Made by a program: the position numbers and the translations under genes. Shown one piece after another: positions 9,120 to 19,087 of a stretch of 35,361 nucleotides of DNA (within the stretch, counting starts at the first letter, position 1; every line of letters starts with the position of its first letter). Source of the stretch: Triparma columacea (lineage: Eukaryota > Sar > Bolidophyceae > Parmales > Triparmaceae); assembly GCA_030267965.1 (NCBI GenBank), contig BRYA01000368.1, positions 1-35,361 on the forward strand. Direction: 5' to 3'. Under the pieces are notes generated by a model, which did no database searches, had not been told where the DNA came from, and saw only the letters and a program-made list of their open reading frames with translations.

Positions 9120-10403
9120 ATGAGAAACTTGAAGAATATTGGGGAGGCAACTGTAAAAGAGGAGAGGAGTAGGGTGAAAATAGAGCTTCCCAGCGGTTAT
9201 GGTGAAGTTGATCAAGCCGGTTGCAAGGTGGAGGATGTTGGGGGTGAGAGTAGCTTTGAGGAAGTTTGTGGGGTGTGTAAGGAGGAGGAGGGTAGTGACG
9301 AGGAGAAGGGGAGGAGTGAGGAGGAAGAGGAGGACGAGGATCTAGTCTCGATTGACGAGAATAGTGACGAGGAGGCAGAAGCCGAAGAGCAAGCTGTGGA
9401 TAGTATGAAGGATGGGAAGAAGTTCGTTTGTAGTAAACCTGGATGCAGCTACAGGACAAATCGGAAAACTTGCTTCAACAGGCATCGTGCAGATATCCAC
9501 AATGAAAACGTGACCTGGCACCACTGTGAGGACTGCGACTACAAAACGAAGCGAAAAGACAATCTCAAGCAGCATCGCGCAGATATCCACAACAAAAACG
9601 TGACCTGGCACCACTGTGAGGACTGCGACTACAAAGCGAAGGAAAAAGGCTCTCTCAACAGGCATCGTGCATTAATCCACAATGGAAACGTGATCTGGCA
9701 CCACTGTGAGGACTGCGACTACAAAGCGAAGCAAAAATGCAACCTCAAGCAGCATCGTGCATTAATCCACAATGAAAACGTGACCTGGCACCACTGTGAG
9801 GACTGCAAGTACAAAGCGAAGGAAAAAGGCTCTCTCAAGCAGCATCGTGCAGATATCCACAACAAAAACGTGATCTGGCACCACTGTGAAGACTGCGACT
9901 ACAAAACGAAGCAAAAAAGCTCTCTCAAGCAGCATCGCACATTAATCCACAATGAAAACGTGACCTGGCACCACTGTGAGGACTGCGACTACAAAGCGAA
10001 GCAAAAAGGCACTCTCAAGCAGCATCGCGCAGATATCCACAACGAAAACGTGACCTGGCACCACTGTGAGGACTGCGAGTACAAAACGAAGCAAAAAAGC
10101 TCTCTCAAGAAGCATCGCGCATTCATCCACAATGAAAACGTGACCTGGCACCACTGTGAGGACTGCGACTACAAAGCGAAGCAAAAAGGCAATCTCAACC
10201 GGCATCGTGCATTAATCCACAATGAAAATGTGATCTGGCACCACTGTGAGGACTGCGACTACAAAACGAAGAAAAAAAGCCACCTCGAACGACATCGTGC
10301 AAATATCCACAATGAAAACGTGACCTGGCACCACTGTCAGGACTGCGACTTCAAAGCGAAGCTAAAAAGCAACCTCAAGAAGCATTGCGCCTCAATGCAC
10401 TAA
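9120..10403 (+). CDS. C2H2 zinc-finger protein, array copy B
   Basis: The protein is 427 aa from the ATG at 9120. The reading frame continues upstream to about 9051 but without another ATG. The N-terminus has the same VKIE-containing block and acidic stretch as copy A. It has eleven fingers, the longest array of the four: one CX4C finger and ten CX2CX12HX4H fingers, in 90-bp units that are nearly identical in DNA. Predicted helix positions -1, +2, +3 and +6 vary from unit to unit (R/E/Q/K/L; D/G/C/S; N/S/T/H; Q/R/K), while the surrounding residues change less. The last finger has HCASMH in place of HRA-IH. It is likely a DNA-binding regulator; target unknown. Confidence 0.88.
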   Translation: MRNLKNIGEATVKEERSRVKIELPSGYGEVDQAGCKVEDVGGESSFEEVCGVCKEEEGSDEEKGRSEEEEEDEDLVSIDENSDEEAEAEEQAVDSMKDGKKFVCSKPGCSYRTNRKTCFNRHRADIHNENVTWHHCEDCDYKTKRKDNLKQHRADIHNKNVTWHHCEDCDYKAKEKGSLNRHRALIHNGNVIWHHCEDCDYKAKQKCNLKQHRALIHNENVTWHHCEDCKYKAKEKGSLKQHRADIHNKNVIWHHCEDCDYKTKQKSSLKQHRTLIHNENVTWHHCEDCDYKAKQKGTLKQHRADIHNENVTWHHCEDCEYKTKQKSSLKKHRAFIHNENVTWHHCEDCDYKAKQKGNLNRHRALIHNENVIWHHCEDCDYKTKKKSHLERHRANIHNENVTWHHCQDCDFKAKLKSNLKKHCASMH

Positions 10404-10800
10404 AATTCAGTTGCGTTTGTAAATCCAAAAAAGTGCAGATAAATTCCAGAATCACTCCTTCCCCCTGATCGTCGCCCCGTCGCTCTCTCTTGTCCCAATA
10501 AGTTTAGACGTAGGAATCCTAGGACGTTTTACTTACTTTTTCTCAAAAAGCCAATTAATTCTGAAGAGAGCAAAAAGCCTCTTTTTCTCTGTAGATATTT
10601 TCTTGGTTTATCGTGTACAAAACCCTGTGATTTTGACATTTGCGGTTTTTCCCGTATTCCATCAACTCTCTCCCACAATTTCCTACCGATCCTCCTCATT
10701 TTGGATCTGCAAGTCCTTGCCCTAACATCCCCGAAGATCTCACTCCCTGTCAGGCCATTTTCAAGGAGCTTCAGGGACCGTAATAGGGGACTTGAAGGAG
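10404..10800 (+). repeat. Zinc-finger 5' module, copy between B and C
   Basis: Same order of landmarks as the module at 8738. Near its right end the sequence GCAAGTAAGTG of the earlier copies reads GCAAGTCCTTG. The codon aligned to the copy B start is ATA, as in copy A. Confidence 0.9.
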
Positions 10801-11799
10801 ATGGTGGAGACAACGACGAAGGAGGAGAGGAGCAGGGTGAAAATAGAGCTTCCCAGCGGTTATGGTGAAGTTGATCAAGCTGGTTGCAAGGTGGAGGATG
10901 TTGGGGGTGAGAGTAGCTTTGAGGAATGGGGGGGAGGTGGAGTGGGGGAGTTCGTTTGCTTGTACAGTGATGAAGAGGAAGAGGAGGAAGATGAGAAAGA
11001 AGGGGAGGAAGAGGACGTTGGTGGGGGAAGGGGGGGAGGAGGCTCATTGCTTTGTGGGGTTTGTAAGGAGGAGGAGGAAGAGGATGAAATGGATTTGTGT
11101 TCGATCGACTCTAACAGCGACGACAGCGAAGAGGAGGAGGGGGAAGATGGGGAGGAGGAGGACGACGAAGACGAGGAGGACGAGGATCTAGTCTCGATTG
11201 ATGAGGATAGTGACGAAGATGCAGAAGTCGAAGAGCAAGCTGTGGGTAGTATGAAGGATGGGAAGAAGTTCGTTTGTAGTGAACCTGGATGCAGCTACAG
11301 GACAAAGCTAAAAAGCGACCTCAAGCGGCATCGTGCAAGTATCCACAATGAAAACGTGATCTGGCACCACTGTGAGGACTGCGACTTCAAAGCGAAGCAA
11401 AAAGGCAATCTCAAGATGCATCGCGCAGATGTCCACAATGAAGGCGTGACCTGGCACCACTGTGAGGACTGCGACTTCAAAGCGAAGCGAAAAACCTTGC
11501 TCAAGCAGCATCGCACATTCATCCACAACGAAAACGTGACCTGGCACCACTGTGAAGACTGCGACTACAAAACGAAGAAAAAAAGCAATCTCAAGAAGCA
11601 TCGTGCAGATATCCACAATGAAAACGTGACCTGGCACCACTGTGAGGACTGCGACTACAAAACGAAGCAAAAAGGTCATCTCAAGATGCATCGCGCATTA
11701 ATCCACTATGAAAACGTGACCTGGCACCACTGTGAGGATTGCGACTACAAAGCGAAGCGTAATGCACATCTCAAACGACATGTCGCCTCAAAGCACTAA
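10801..11799 (+). CDS. C2H2 zinc-finger protein, array copy C
   Basis: The protein is about 332 aa from the ATG at 10801. It differs from A and B by a long insert after the VKIE block: EFVCLYSDEEEE, a Gly/Glu-rich run, a CGVCKEEEE element and DLCSIDSNSDDSEEEE, giving a very acidic domain before the fingers. Six fingers follow: one CX4C and five CX2CX12HX4H. Linkers are mostly NENVTWHH, with one YENVTWHH. The acidic region could be an activation or histone/nucleosome-binding surface, but this is not shown by the sequence. It groups with copy D by the shared insert. Confidence 0.87.
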   Translation: MVETTTKEERSRVKIELPSGYGEVDQAGCKVEDVGGESSFEEWGGGGVGEFVCLYSDEEEEEEDEKEGEEEDVGGGRGGGGSLLCGVCKEEEEEDEMDLCSIDSNSDDSEEEEGEDGEEEDDEDEEDEDLVSIDEDSDEDAEVEEQAVGSMKDGKKFVCSEPGCSYRTKLKSDLKRHRASIHNENVIWHHCEDCDFKAKQKGNLKMHRADVHNEGVTWHHCEDCDFKAKRKTLLKQHRTFIHNENVTWHHCEDCDYKTKKKSNLKKHRADIHNENVTWHHCEDCDYKTKQKGHLKMHRALIHYENVTWHHCEDCDYKAKRNAHLKRHVASKH

Positions 11800-12179
11800 A
11801 ATTCAGTTCCGTTTGTAAATCCAAAAATATGCAGATAAAATCCCGAATCACTCCCTTCCCCCTGATCATCGCCCCGTCGCTCTCTATTGTCCCAATAAGT
11901 TTAGACGTAGGAATCCTAGGACGTTTTACTTACTTTTTCTCAAAAAGCCAATTAATTCTTGAGAGCACAAAGCCTCTTTTTCTCTGTAGATATTTTCTTG
12001 GTTTATCGTGTACCAAACCCTGTGATTTTGACATTTGCGTTTTTTCCCGTATTTCATCAACGACTTTCCTCGATTTCCTACCGATCCTCCTCATTTTGGA
12101 TCTGCAAGTGCTTGCCCCTAACATCCCCGAAGATCTCACTCACTGGAAGGCCATATTCAGGGAGCTCCAGGGTACGGTA
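11800..12179 (+). repeat. Zinc-finger 5' module, copy between C and D
   Basis: Full-length module as at 8738 and 10404. In this copy one frame stays open from an ATG at 11829 through the module into the zinc-finger CDS, so a 472-codon product is formally possible. The extension is not conserved in frame in the other copies and is probably chance. Confidence 0.88.
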
Positions 12180-13247
12180 ATGAGCAAATTGGAGACAATG
12201 GGGGGGGTAACAACGAAGGAGGAGAGGAGTAGGGTGAAAATAGAGCTTCCCAGCTGTTATGGTGAAGTTGATCAAGCTGGTTGCAAGGTGGAGGATGTTG
12301 AGGGTGAGAGTAGCTTTGAGGAATGGGGGGGAGGTGGAGTGGGGGAGTTCGTTTGCTTGTACAGTGATGAAGAGGAAGGGGAGGACGTTGGAGGGGCAAA
12401 TGAGGGGAGAGGCTCATTGCTTTGTGGGGTGTGTAAGGAGGAGGAGGGTAGTGAAGAGGAGGAAGTGGATTTGTGTTCGATCGACTCTAACAGCGACGAC
12501 AGCGAAGAGGAAGAGGGGGGGGATGGGGAGGAGGAGGACGAGGATCTAGTCTCGATTGATAAGGATAGTGACGAAGAGGCGGAAGTCGAAGGGCAAGCTG
12601 TGGGTAGTATGAGGGATGGGAAGAAGTTTGTTTGTAGTGAACCTGGATGCAGCTACAGGACAAATTGGAAACATTGCCTGAAGCAGCATCGTGCAAGTAT
12701 CCACAACGAGAACGTGACCTGGCACCACTGTGAGGACTGCGACTACAAAGCGAAGCAAAAAAGCAGCCTCAAGCAGCATCGTGCAGATGTCCACAATGAA
12801 GGCGTGACCTGGCACCACTGTGAGGACTGCGACTACAAAGCGAAGCAAATAAGCAACCTCAAGAGGCATCGCGCATACATCCACAATGAAAACGTGACCT
12901 GGTACCGCTGTGAGGACTGCGACTACAAAGCGAAGCGAAAAGGCAATCTCAAGATGCATCGCGCATTAATCCACAATGAAAACGTGACCTGGCACCACTG
13001 TGAGGACTGCGACTACAAAGCGAAGGATAAAGGCTCTCTCAAGCAGCATCGTGCAGATATCCACAATGAAAACGTGATCTGGCACCACTGTGAAGACTGC
13101 GACTACAAAGCGAAGCAAAAAAGCAATCTCAAGCTGCATCGCGCATTAATCCACAACAAAAACGTGATCTGGCACCACTGTGAGGACTGCGACTACAAAA
13201 CGAAGCAAAAATGCCATCTCAAGAAGCATCGCGCCTCAAAGCACTAA
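12180..13247 (+). CDS. C2H2 zinc-finger protein, array copy D
   Basis: The protein is 355 aa from the ATG at 12180, chosen because it aligns with the copy B start; an in-frame ATG also exists at 11829. The N-terminus matches the C subtype: VKIE block, EFVCLYSDEEEG insert, CGVCKEEEG element and acidic run. It has seven fingers: one CX4C and six CX2CX12HX4H. The fourth begins YRCEDC where the others have HHCEDC, but no zinc ligand is lost. It is the last complete unit of the array. Confidence 0.87.
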   Translation: MSKLETMGGVTTKEERSRVKIELPSCYGEVDQAGCKVEDVEGESSFEEWGGGGVGEFVCLYSDEEEGEDVGGANEGRGSLLCGVCKEEEGSEEEEVDLCSIDSNSDDSEEEEGGDGEEEDEDLVSIDKDSDEEAEVEGQAVGSMRDGKKFVCSEPGCSYRTNWKHCLKQHRASIHNENVTWHHCEDCDYKAKQKSSLKQHRADVHNEGVTWHHCEDCDYKAKQISNLKRHRAYIHNENVTWYRCEDCDYKAKRKGNLKMHRALIHNENVTWHHCEDCDYKAKDKGSLKQHRADIHNENVIWHHCEDCDYKAKQKSNLKLHRALIHNKNVIWHHCEDCDYKTKQKCHLKKHRASKH

Positions 13248-13336
13248 AATTCAGTTACGTTTGTAAATCCAAAAATATGCAGATAACATCTCGAATCACT
13301 CCCTTCCCCCTGATCATCGCCCCGTCCCTCCCTCTT
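13248..13336 (+). repeat. Residual 3' end of the zinc-finger repeat unit
   Basis: The first 80-90 bp after copy D match the start of the modules at 8738, 10404 and 11800 (through CCCTGATCATCGCCCCGTC), then homology stops. This is the right boundary of the tandem duplication. The remaining 13337-13491 is unique and probably holds the promoter of the next gene. Confidence 0.85.
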
Positions 13337-13491
13337 GTGCTAATGATAAGAATAAGCAATAAATATGATCATCAAGTTCGGATCAAGTTAGTAGCGATAG
13401 GGCCAAAAGTACCTTCCCTAAAACTTCCCCCACCTCCCCGACCACCTTTCCGCCATCACCATCACCCCTTCGCTTTGCTTTTCCCGAGTGC

Positions 13492-16400
13492 ATGTGTAAG
13501 TAATTTCCGCCCCCCCCCTCCTCCTCCTCTTTACCCTTTCCCTAACCTCCTCCCTCGCAACCCCCTCGGCAAATGACCAAAAAATAATCTTACCTCACCC
13601 CCAAGCCTCCCCCTCTGTTCCCAATGCCCTCCATGCCCTCATTCACACCGTCGGTTCCCATCCCCCTCCTTCCCGTGACTGGTACCCTGTTCTCTCCTCC
13701 ATTCTTTCCTCCCCCGAGGACACCTCCCTCCCAGATGATAAGGACCTTACCCCCCTCCACAAGGCCGCCCTCTTCTCCGCCCCCCCTGAGGTAATCGGCG
13801 CCCTGTCCAGCTGCCACCCCCCCTCCCTAACCCATCGGGACTTCGAGGGCAGGGTTCCCCTCCACTGCGCCCTCAATAACAGGGAAGGGGCTCCGACCCT
13901 GCCTGCCATCATACCCCTCTGCACCCAGGAGGCCGCGTCGGCCGTCGATAACCTCGGGCAGACCCCCCTCCACTCCGCCGTGTCCTCCAGGAGCTCCCAC
14001 CCCCGTTCCTCCCTCGGTCCCCTAGTTTACGTCCTGGATCAACACAGGGGCGCCGCGAGGGTAGAGAACGAGAAAGGTCATACGCCCCTCCACTACGCCC
14101 TGTGCAACGACGACCCCGACCCGGAGGTCCTGGCGGCCCTGCTCCCGGAGGACGAGGAGTTTGCGGCACGGCCCTGGACGCTGGCGGGGGGGGCGGAACA
14201 GTTACCGCTACACGCTTACTTGGTGCACTTCATGAAACCGGACATACGGGAAGGTATGCCGAGGACACCGTCGAGGAAGATCGTGGAGGTTCTGGTGGAG
14301 TTCTACGAGGAGGTTCTGTGGGATGTTAGATTCTTCCCAAACAGGACGCCACTGGAGATTGTGAAGAGGCTGGAGAAGGTTAACCCTGACGTCGTAGAGA
14401 TTCTCGAGGGGGGCGACTGGGACGTTGAGGACGAGGGGGATGAGAGGGGATTTGATAGGTATGAGTACAAGTCGATCGGGGAGGGGGGGGGATGGAGGGA
14501 GTTCGGGGAAGTGGAGAGCAAGGCTATTAGAGACATGATCAGGGCGGGGTTGAGCCAGTGCAAGGTGGGCGAGAATGCAGCCGTCGTGATGGACAGGAAG
14601 AACGGAGTTAGAGAATACGGGAGGATGACCGAGGCGGGCAAAAAGCTCGTCAGAAGTGTCGTGAGGAGGGCGAGGCCTGGCCGAGGTCCCAACAATGCGC
14701 TGCATGATGCTCTCCAAGCCGTCGTTGACGGCCCCTTCGATGAAGCTTCCCGGAAGCCACTGTGGGATCAGGTTATATCAGCTTGCGAGAAGAACCCCTC
14801 CTCTGCGACGTGCGTCTGCCAGTTTGGCTACCTCGAAGGGAGCACCCCGCTCAACATGGCGCTCTACGCTGGTTCGACCCCCCTGCCCGTGGTCACGGCT
14901 CTCCTGTCCGCCTGCTCCTCCTCCCCGTCCGTCCCCGACAGCTCCGGCTGCTACCCCCTCCATACCGCAGTGTACAAACGGTCGGGATTGGAGGTTGTCA
15001 GGACCCTGAGGGAGAGGTACCCGGAGGCGGAGAGGAAGGGGGACGGACAGGGATGGACACCCCTACACTACGCCTGCGGCCACGGGAAGGCGGACCCAGA
15101 CGTGCTGGGGTACCTGTTGGGGTATTACCCCGAAGGACTAAAGGTCGGGGATAAACAAGGACGCACGCCACTTTACTGGGCGGTGGAGTACCAGGTAAGA
15201 ATGGACAGGGGGGAGGAGGGGAGGGACGTAGGGGGCGGCCTACGGAGAGTGCGGCGTGGTGCTCTTGCTGACCCCCCCTCTCGCAGAGCGAGGACAACAT
15301 ACTGCTCCTGATTGAGAGGGAAGGGGGGAGCGCGGGGATGAAGCCAATGCCCCTTTTCCAGTTGCTGGATTCGAACAGCCTGGTGGACGAAACCTTCGAA
15401 TTCTTCGACGATGACGCCGTTGAGAGTTCCCGGTGGGTGCCCATAACGGATCCTGGGATTGCATCCTCGCTGCTGAGGCTCTGCACCGGAGGCGAAGTTG
15501 GAGGCATGGTTAAGTATTCTTACGAGGGAGACGGGTGGACGCACGAGTACGAAGCGACTCTGCTGGCCGACGATTCGCCTGTTAGATCTATGATGGACAA
15601 CCAGGATATCATACACGTGTTGAAACAAAAGTGCCTGGAAACTACAAGAGTCAGGACCGTCAGGGGAGTCCGAAGTGATGCGGTGTACAACGTCGCTAAG
15701 GAGCTCATTAAAGCGTACCCGGAGGGCTTGAAGGAAACGAACGAGGACGGAGATACGCCTTATGATTTTGCGGTGAAAAAGGAGATGAGCGAGAAGATGC
15801 TAGAGCTCCTGAAGCATACGCCAACACTAGAGCTCACCGCCAGCACCTGGCAGGAATCCTTCGACTCGGACGCCGAGGATCTCCCCCCCCTCGCCCCGAC
15901 CCCTACCCACCGAGCCTTCTCAGAATGGGGCGGGGTTGTCACAACGAAGATCTCAGGCGCTCAAGTTTTCGTGCCGTCCAAAATATCCCCCGGCTCCATC
16001 ACCGTCACCGAGGTCGCCCGGGAGCACATAGAGGGCAGCTTGTCTCGGAGCGTCCTCGAAAAGGTTGCCGGTCCCGTTCTGACTTTCGACGGTGACGTCA
16101 GCAGCCAGATGAAGGTTCGGTTGCCTCACAACGGGGGTAGGGACATCAAGGCGTGGATGCAGACACAGGACGGGGAGTGGAACGAGGTCAAGAGCAGGCA
16201 GATCGAGTCCATCACGGACTCCTACGCGACTGTTAACTTCGAGAGCTTGCCGAAGTCAGCGACTGTCACTTCGACGAGCTGGGACCAGGCTGAGGTCGAG
16301 TGTTCTGTACAGCTGTGGACGGGACTGAAGAGGTACAGCGTGGTGGTCATGGAGAATATGGTCAGCAGCAGAATGCAGGTCGCTGATGCCATGATGTCGA

Positions 16401-19046
16401 AGAATATGAAAATGGTTGATGAAGGGAGTGTGTTTGGTGGCGACCTTCAGCTTAAGTTGAACGACTTTGTGACTGTGACGACTGAAAATGGAGAGGTGAG
16501 TGCGCTAAAAGCTTGAGGGTGCTCATAACACGGACACTTTGCTCACCCTTCAAGTGACTCGGTTCAAATCTTCGCCCGTTCGCAGACTAAGAAGAAGAGG
16601 TGGAGGAAGAAGCCCCTCACGCTGGACTTCGTCAGGAAGCATGGTTCTCTCAATACGGCGCTGACAGTTGTTGGCGGTGAAGACGAGGAAGATATACATC
16701 TCTTCCTCGCCTTTGATTCGTTGCTGCCAAAAACGCCTTCGACCCCTACCGTTAACTTGAGGAACCAGGTCTCCCTACAGCTGAAGGTGGCGCAATTGCC
16801 GCCAGGTGACACTTACGTAGTTGGCATCGTTCGACTTGCCATTAGACATTTGGACAAAGAGTCGAAATTCCCCCTCGCCTCCTCGTTCTCTAACGACGAG
16901 TGGGACGAATTAAAAGATGCCTCTGCATCCCTCGAAATATTTAGCATATCCCCTGCTCCGTACGCTTGCTACTGTAGGATGAAAGTTGTAAACGACTTTG
17001 GGGAGAGCAACTGGGGTGAGATTATCTACGTTGAGCCTCAACCTGGGCAAAAGGGTGGTAGCACCATGCCTGAGAGACGCTCGAGTCATGGCGGCGACAC
17101 TACTATTGAAAGTGAGCCCTTAAGTCATCCAATTATGGAAGCAGGCCCAACCGATCTCATGAGGGCCATTGAGGATGCAAACAAGCGGTCTAAATTATAC
17201 TGCTCGTCCTGCGACCTCATCAAACGCCACACGTCCAAGCTTGTCGAACACTTTGTCAAGTCGGACGGAACGTTGAGGGAGGTCGTACTGAGCGCCTTGG
17301 AGGTAAGTATGAAAACTGCGCGAGTACGCTCTTCTGCGTAAGACGTGTCCTTCCCCTCCCTTCAACCGCCGCCACAGTTCTCACCCGTCATGTTCTCTTC
17401 GCTCGTCTCAGAACGTGAAAATATTGTTGGACGCTTGCAGTGCACCGGGATGGCTGCCCCTTGTGCTCCGCCCTCCGTCCCCTGCCTGGACGAGCAAGTT
17501 TCAAAAAGCGCATTTAGGGGTCTGCATGGCCGGCCTTCAGTTAGGAATCGAGAGCTTTGCCGCACTTGATACCGACGCATACTACAGGGAGAACACCAAT
17601 GATAGGTTTTATTTGCAGCGAGGGCACTTTATGAAGGGGTTAACGGAGACGAACTGGTCATTATCAAGCCTTGAAAGTCGCGATTTCTTCATCGACTTCG
17701 AGTGCGATCAGGGCACGTTCTTGGAGGAGATGAGGTCAGCCTCAATGAAGGAGACCATTGAAGAGCTTCGCAAGGCGTGGTCTCAGCGCCAGCCCGCCGT
17801 CGGCACACCAAGAAGTGCAATTACTTCAATCAAGCTCCGTTCGGACGACGTAGTCTACATTTCTGGAGCTGCCTGTGACCACCCCGACGTTCTGAAGCGT
17901 GTGGCGGGGTCCTTGCTGAAGCTCGGTTACGCAATAAACACTAGTGAAGAAGACTTGAGAGGTTATGCAGATCGAGGGGTTTGGGGAGCCATTGAGTCGG
18001 CCGTTGAAAGCGCGGCCGTATTCATCGCCATTCGCAGTCCGAATTACGGCAACCGCGACAAGGCAAAGCAAAGCTCTTCAGAACTTGACTTAGCATTACG
18101 TAAGCTAAAGAATATCATTAACATTGGTTTCGACGGTGACGAGTGGGATGTTGACTTCAATGGCTCCGACGGGGAGGGTATATTCGAAGACTCGATGGCA
18201 CGGTTAGAGATGAGGTTTCTTTCTTTCGGCGTGTCACCATCGGATGATCTGCGAAGCGACCTGAGCGAAGGGAGCGGCTATCAAATCATGGAAATGATTA
18301 GCGGGGGGAGTGACATTGGTAGTGAAGCCGCGAGCGTCTTAAGCGAGCGTTCCACCGTGTCAACGACGTTACGCACGTGGCTTAAAGAGAACGGGTGGTC
18401 TCACTTGGAGGACCAGCTTGCCCACGCGGGGGTAACGAACGTCAGAGACGTCTGCGGGCTGGTGCGACAAGATCGTAAAGAGGACTTGAAAGAGTTACTT
18501 ATGAACGAGACGGAGGCGAAAAAATTCAGAAAACATGTCATTGCTCTGCACAAAGATGTGTACGAGGAGGAGTTCAAACAGGGTGCCATGGAGCAAATCA
18601 TCGCAGCTGGGAAAATCATTTCCAACGTACCATTACTAGGCAATGTTCTTGCCGTGATTGTAAACATTGTTGAGGAGGCCAAGACCCTGTCAGAGCAAGC
18701 TGAGGAGCGGCAAATGATTGAGATGAAGTGCAGCCTGGCTAGGCAATATCTTGAAGCACTCCCCGAAAGCGATAAGTGGATGAAGCTGAAGGACAAGAAG
18801 AAGATACTTAAGGGGGTGGAGGATTGCATCCTGGAGATTGACGATATACTGCAAGAGGTGCAGGGGGAGCTTTTGGAGTTTAAGAAGCATTCGAAGCATT
18901 CTAAGCCCACTTCCATGTTGTCACGGTTTCGAAAGAAATTCTCGTTGGGCATCAAGCAAAAGGGCCTCCAGGGGTGCCTTGAGCGCTTTGATCAAAGGTT
19001 GGCAGCGCAGAAAGAGCAAATAAATATGCTTCTCAATCTCGCTTAA
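13492..19046 (+). CDS. Ankyrin-ZU5-FN3-helical bundle-TIR-SAM-helical bundle protein
   Basis: Exons are 13492-13495 (tentative: ATGT, donor GTAAGT), 13606-15194, 15287-16495, 16586-17302 and 17412-19046; the last three joins are phase 0 with clear GT/AG sites. Total about 1717 aa. Domains by motif: ankyrin repeats with TPLH-type signatures near residues 51, 85, 121, 161, 414, 452, 486, 522 and 686; a ZU5-like region from about 755 (GAQVFVPSKISPGSITV, later LPHNGG); an FN3-like domain about 988-1085 (YCRMKVVNDFGESNWGE); a four-helix-bundle-like region about 1123-1224 recalling the MLKL/HeLo/MCAfunc type; a TIR-like domain about 1318-1413 (DVVYISGA, AVFIAIRSPNY, SSSELDLALRKL); a SAM-like domain about 1490-1550; and a second bundle-like tail about 1566-1717. 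TIR and SAM/4HB modules are typical of NAD-cleaving and cell-death signalling proteins; the role here is inference. No NB-ARC domain is seen. The first exon is the weakest part. Confidence 0.75.
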
Positions 19047-19087
19047 GTAGGATCTTTGTTGATAAAATTTCTCATACTTTGGACTAG

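Noticed and set aside
8060..12959. Minus-strand frames across the zinc-finger arrays
   Set aside because: Antisense shadows of 90-bp repeats; they stay open for the same periodic reason and show no conserved start.
8137..13247. Regular 90-bp repeats that might look like a CRISPR or satellite array
   Set aside because: They code in frame for C2H2 fingers with all zinc ligands kept, and there are no spacers.
15195..15311. Reading the first large ankyrin exon through to a stop at 15311
   Set aside because: GTAAG at 15195 and CGCAG at 15284-15286 define a 92-bp intron that joins two ankyrin-type parts in phase.
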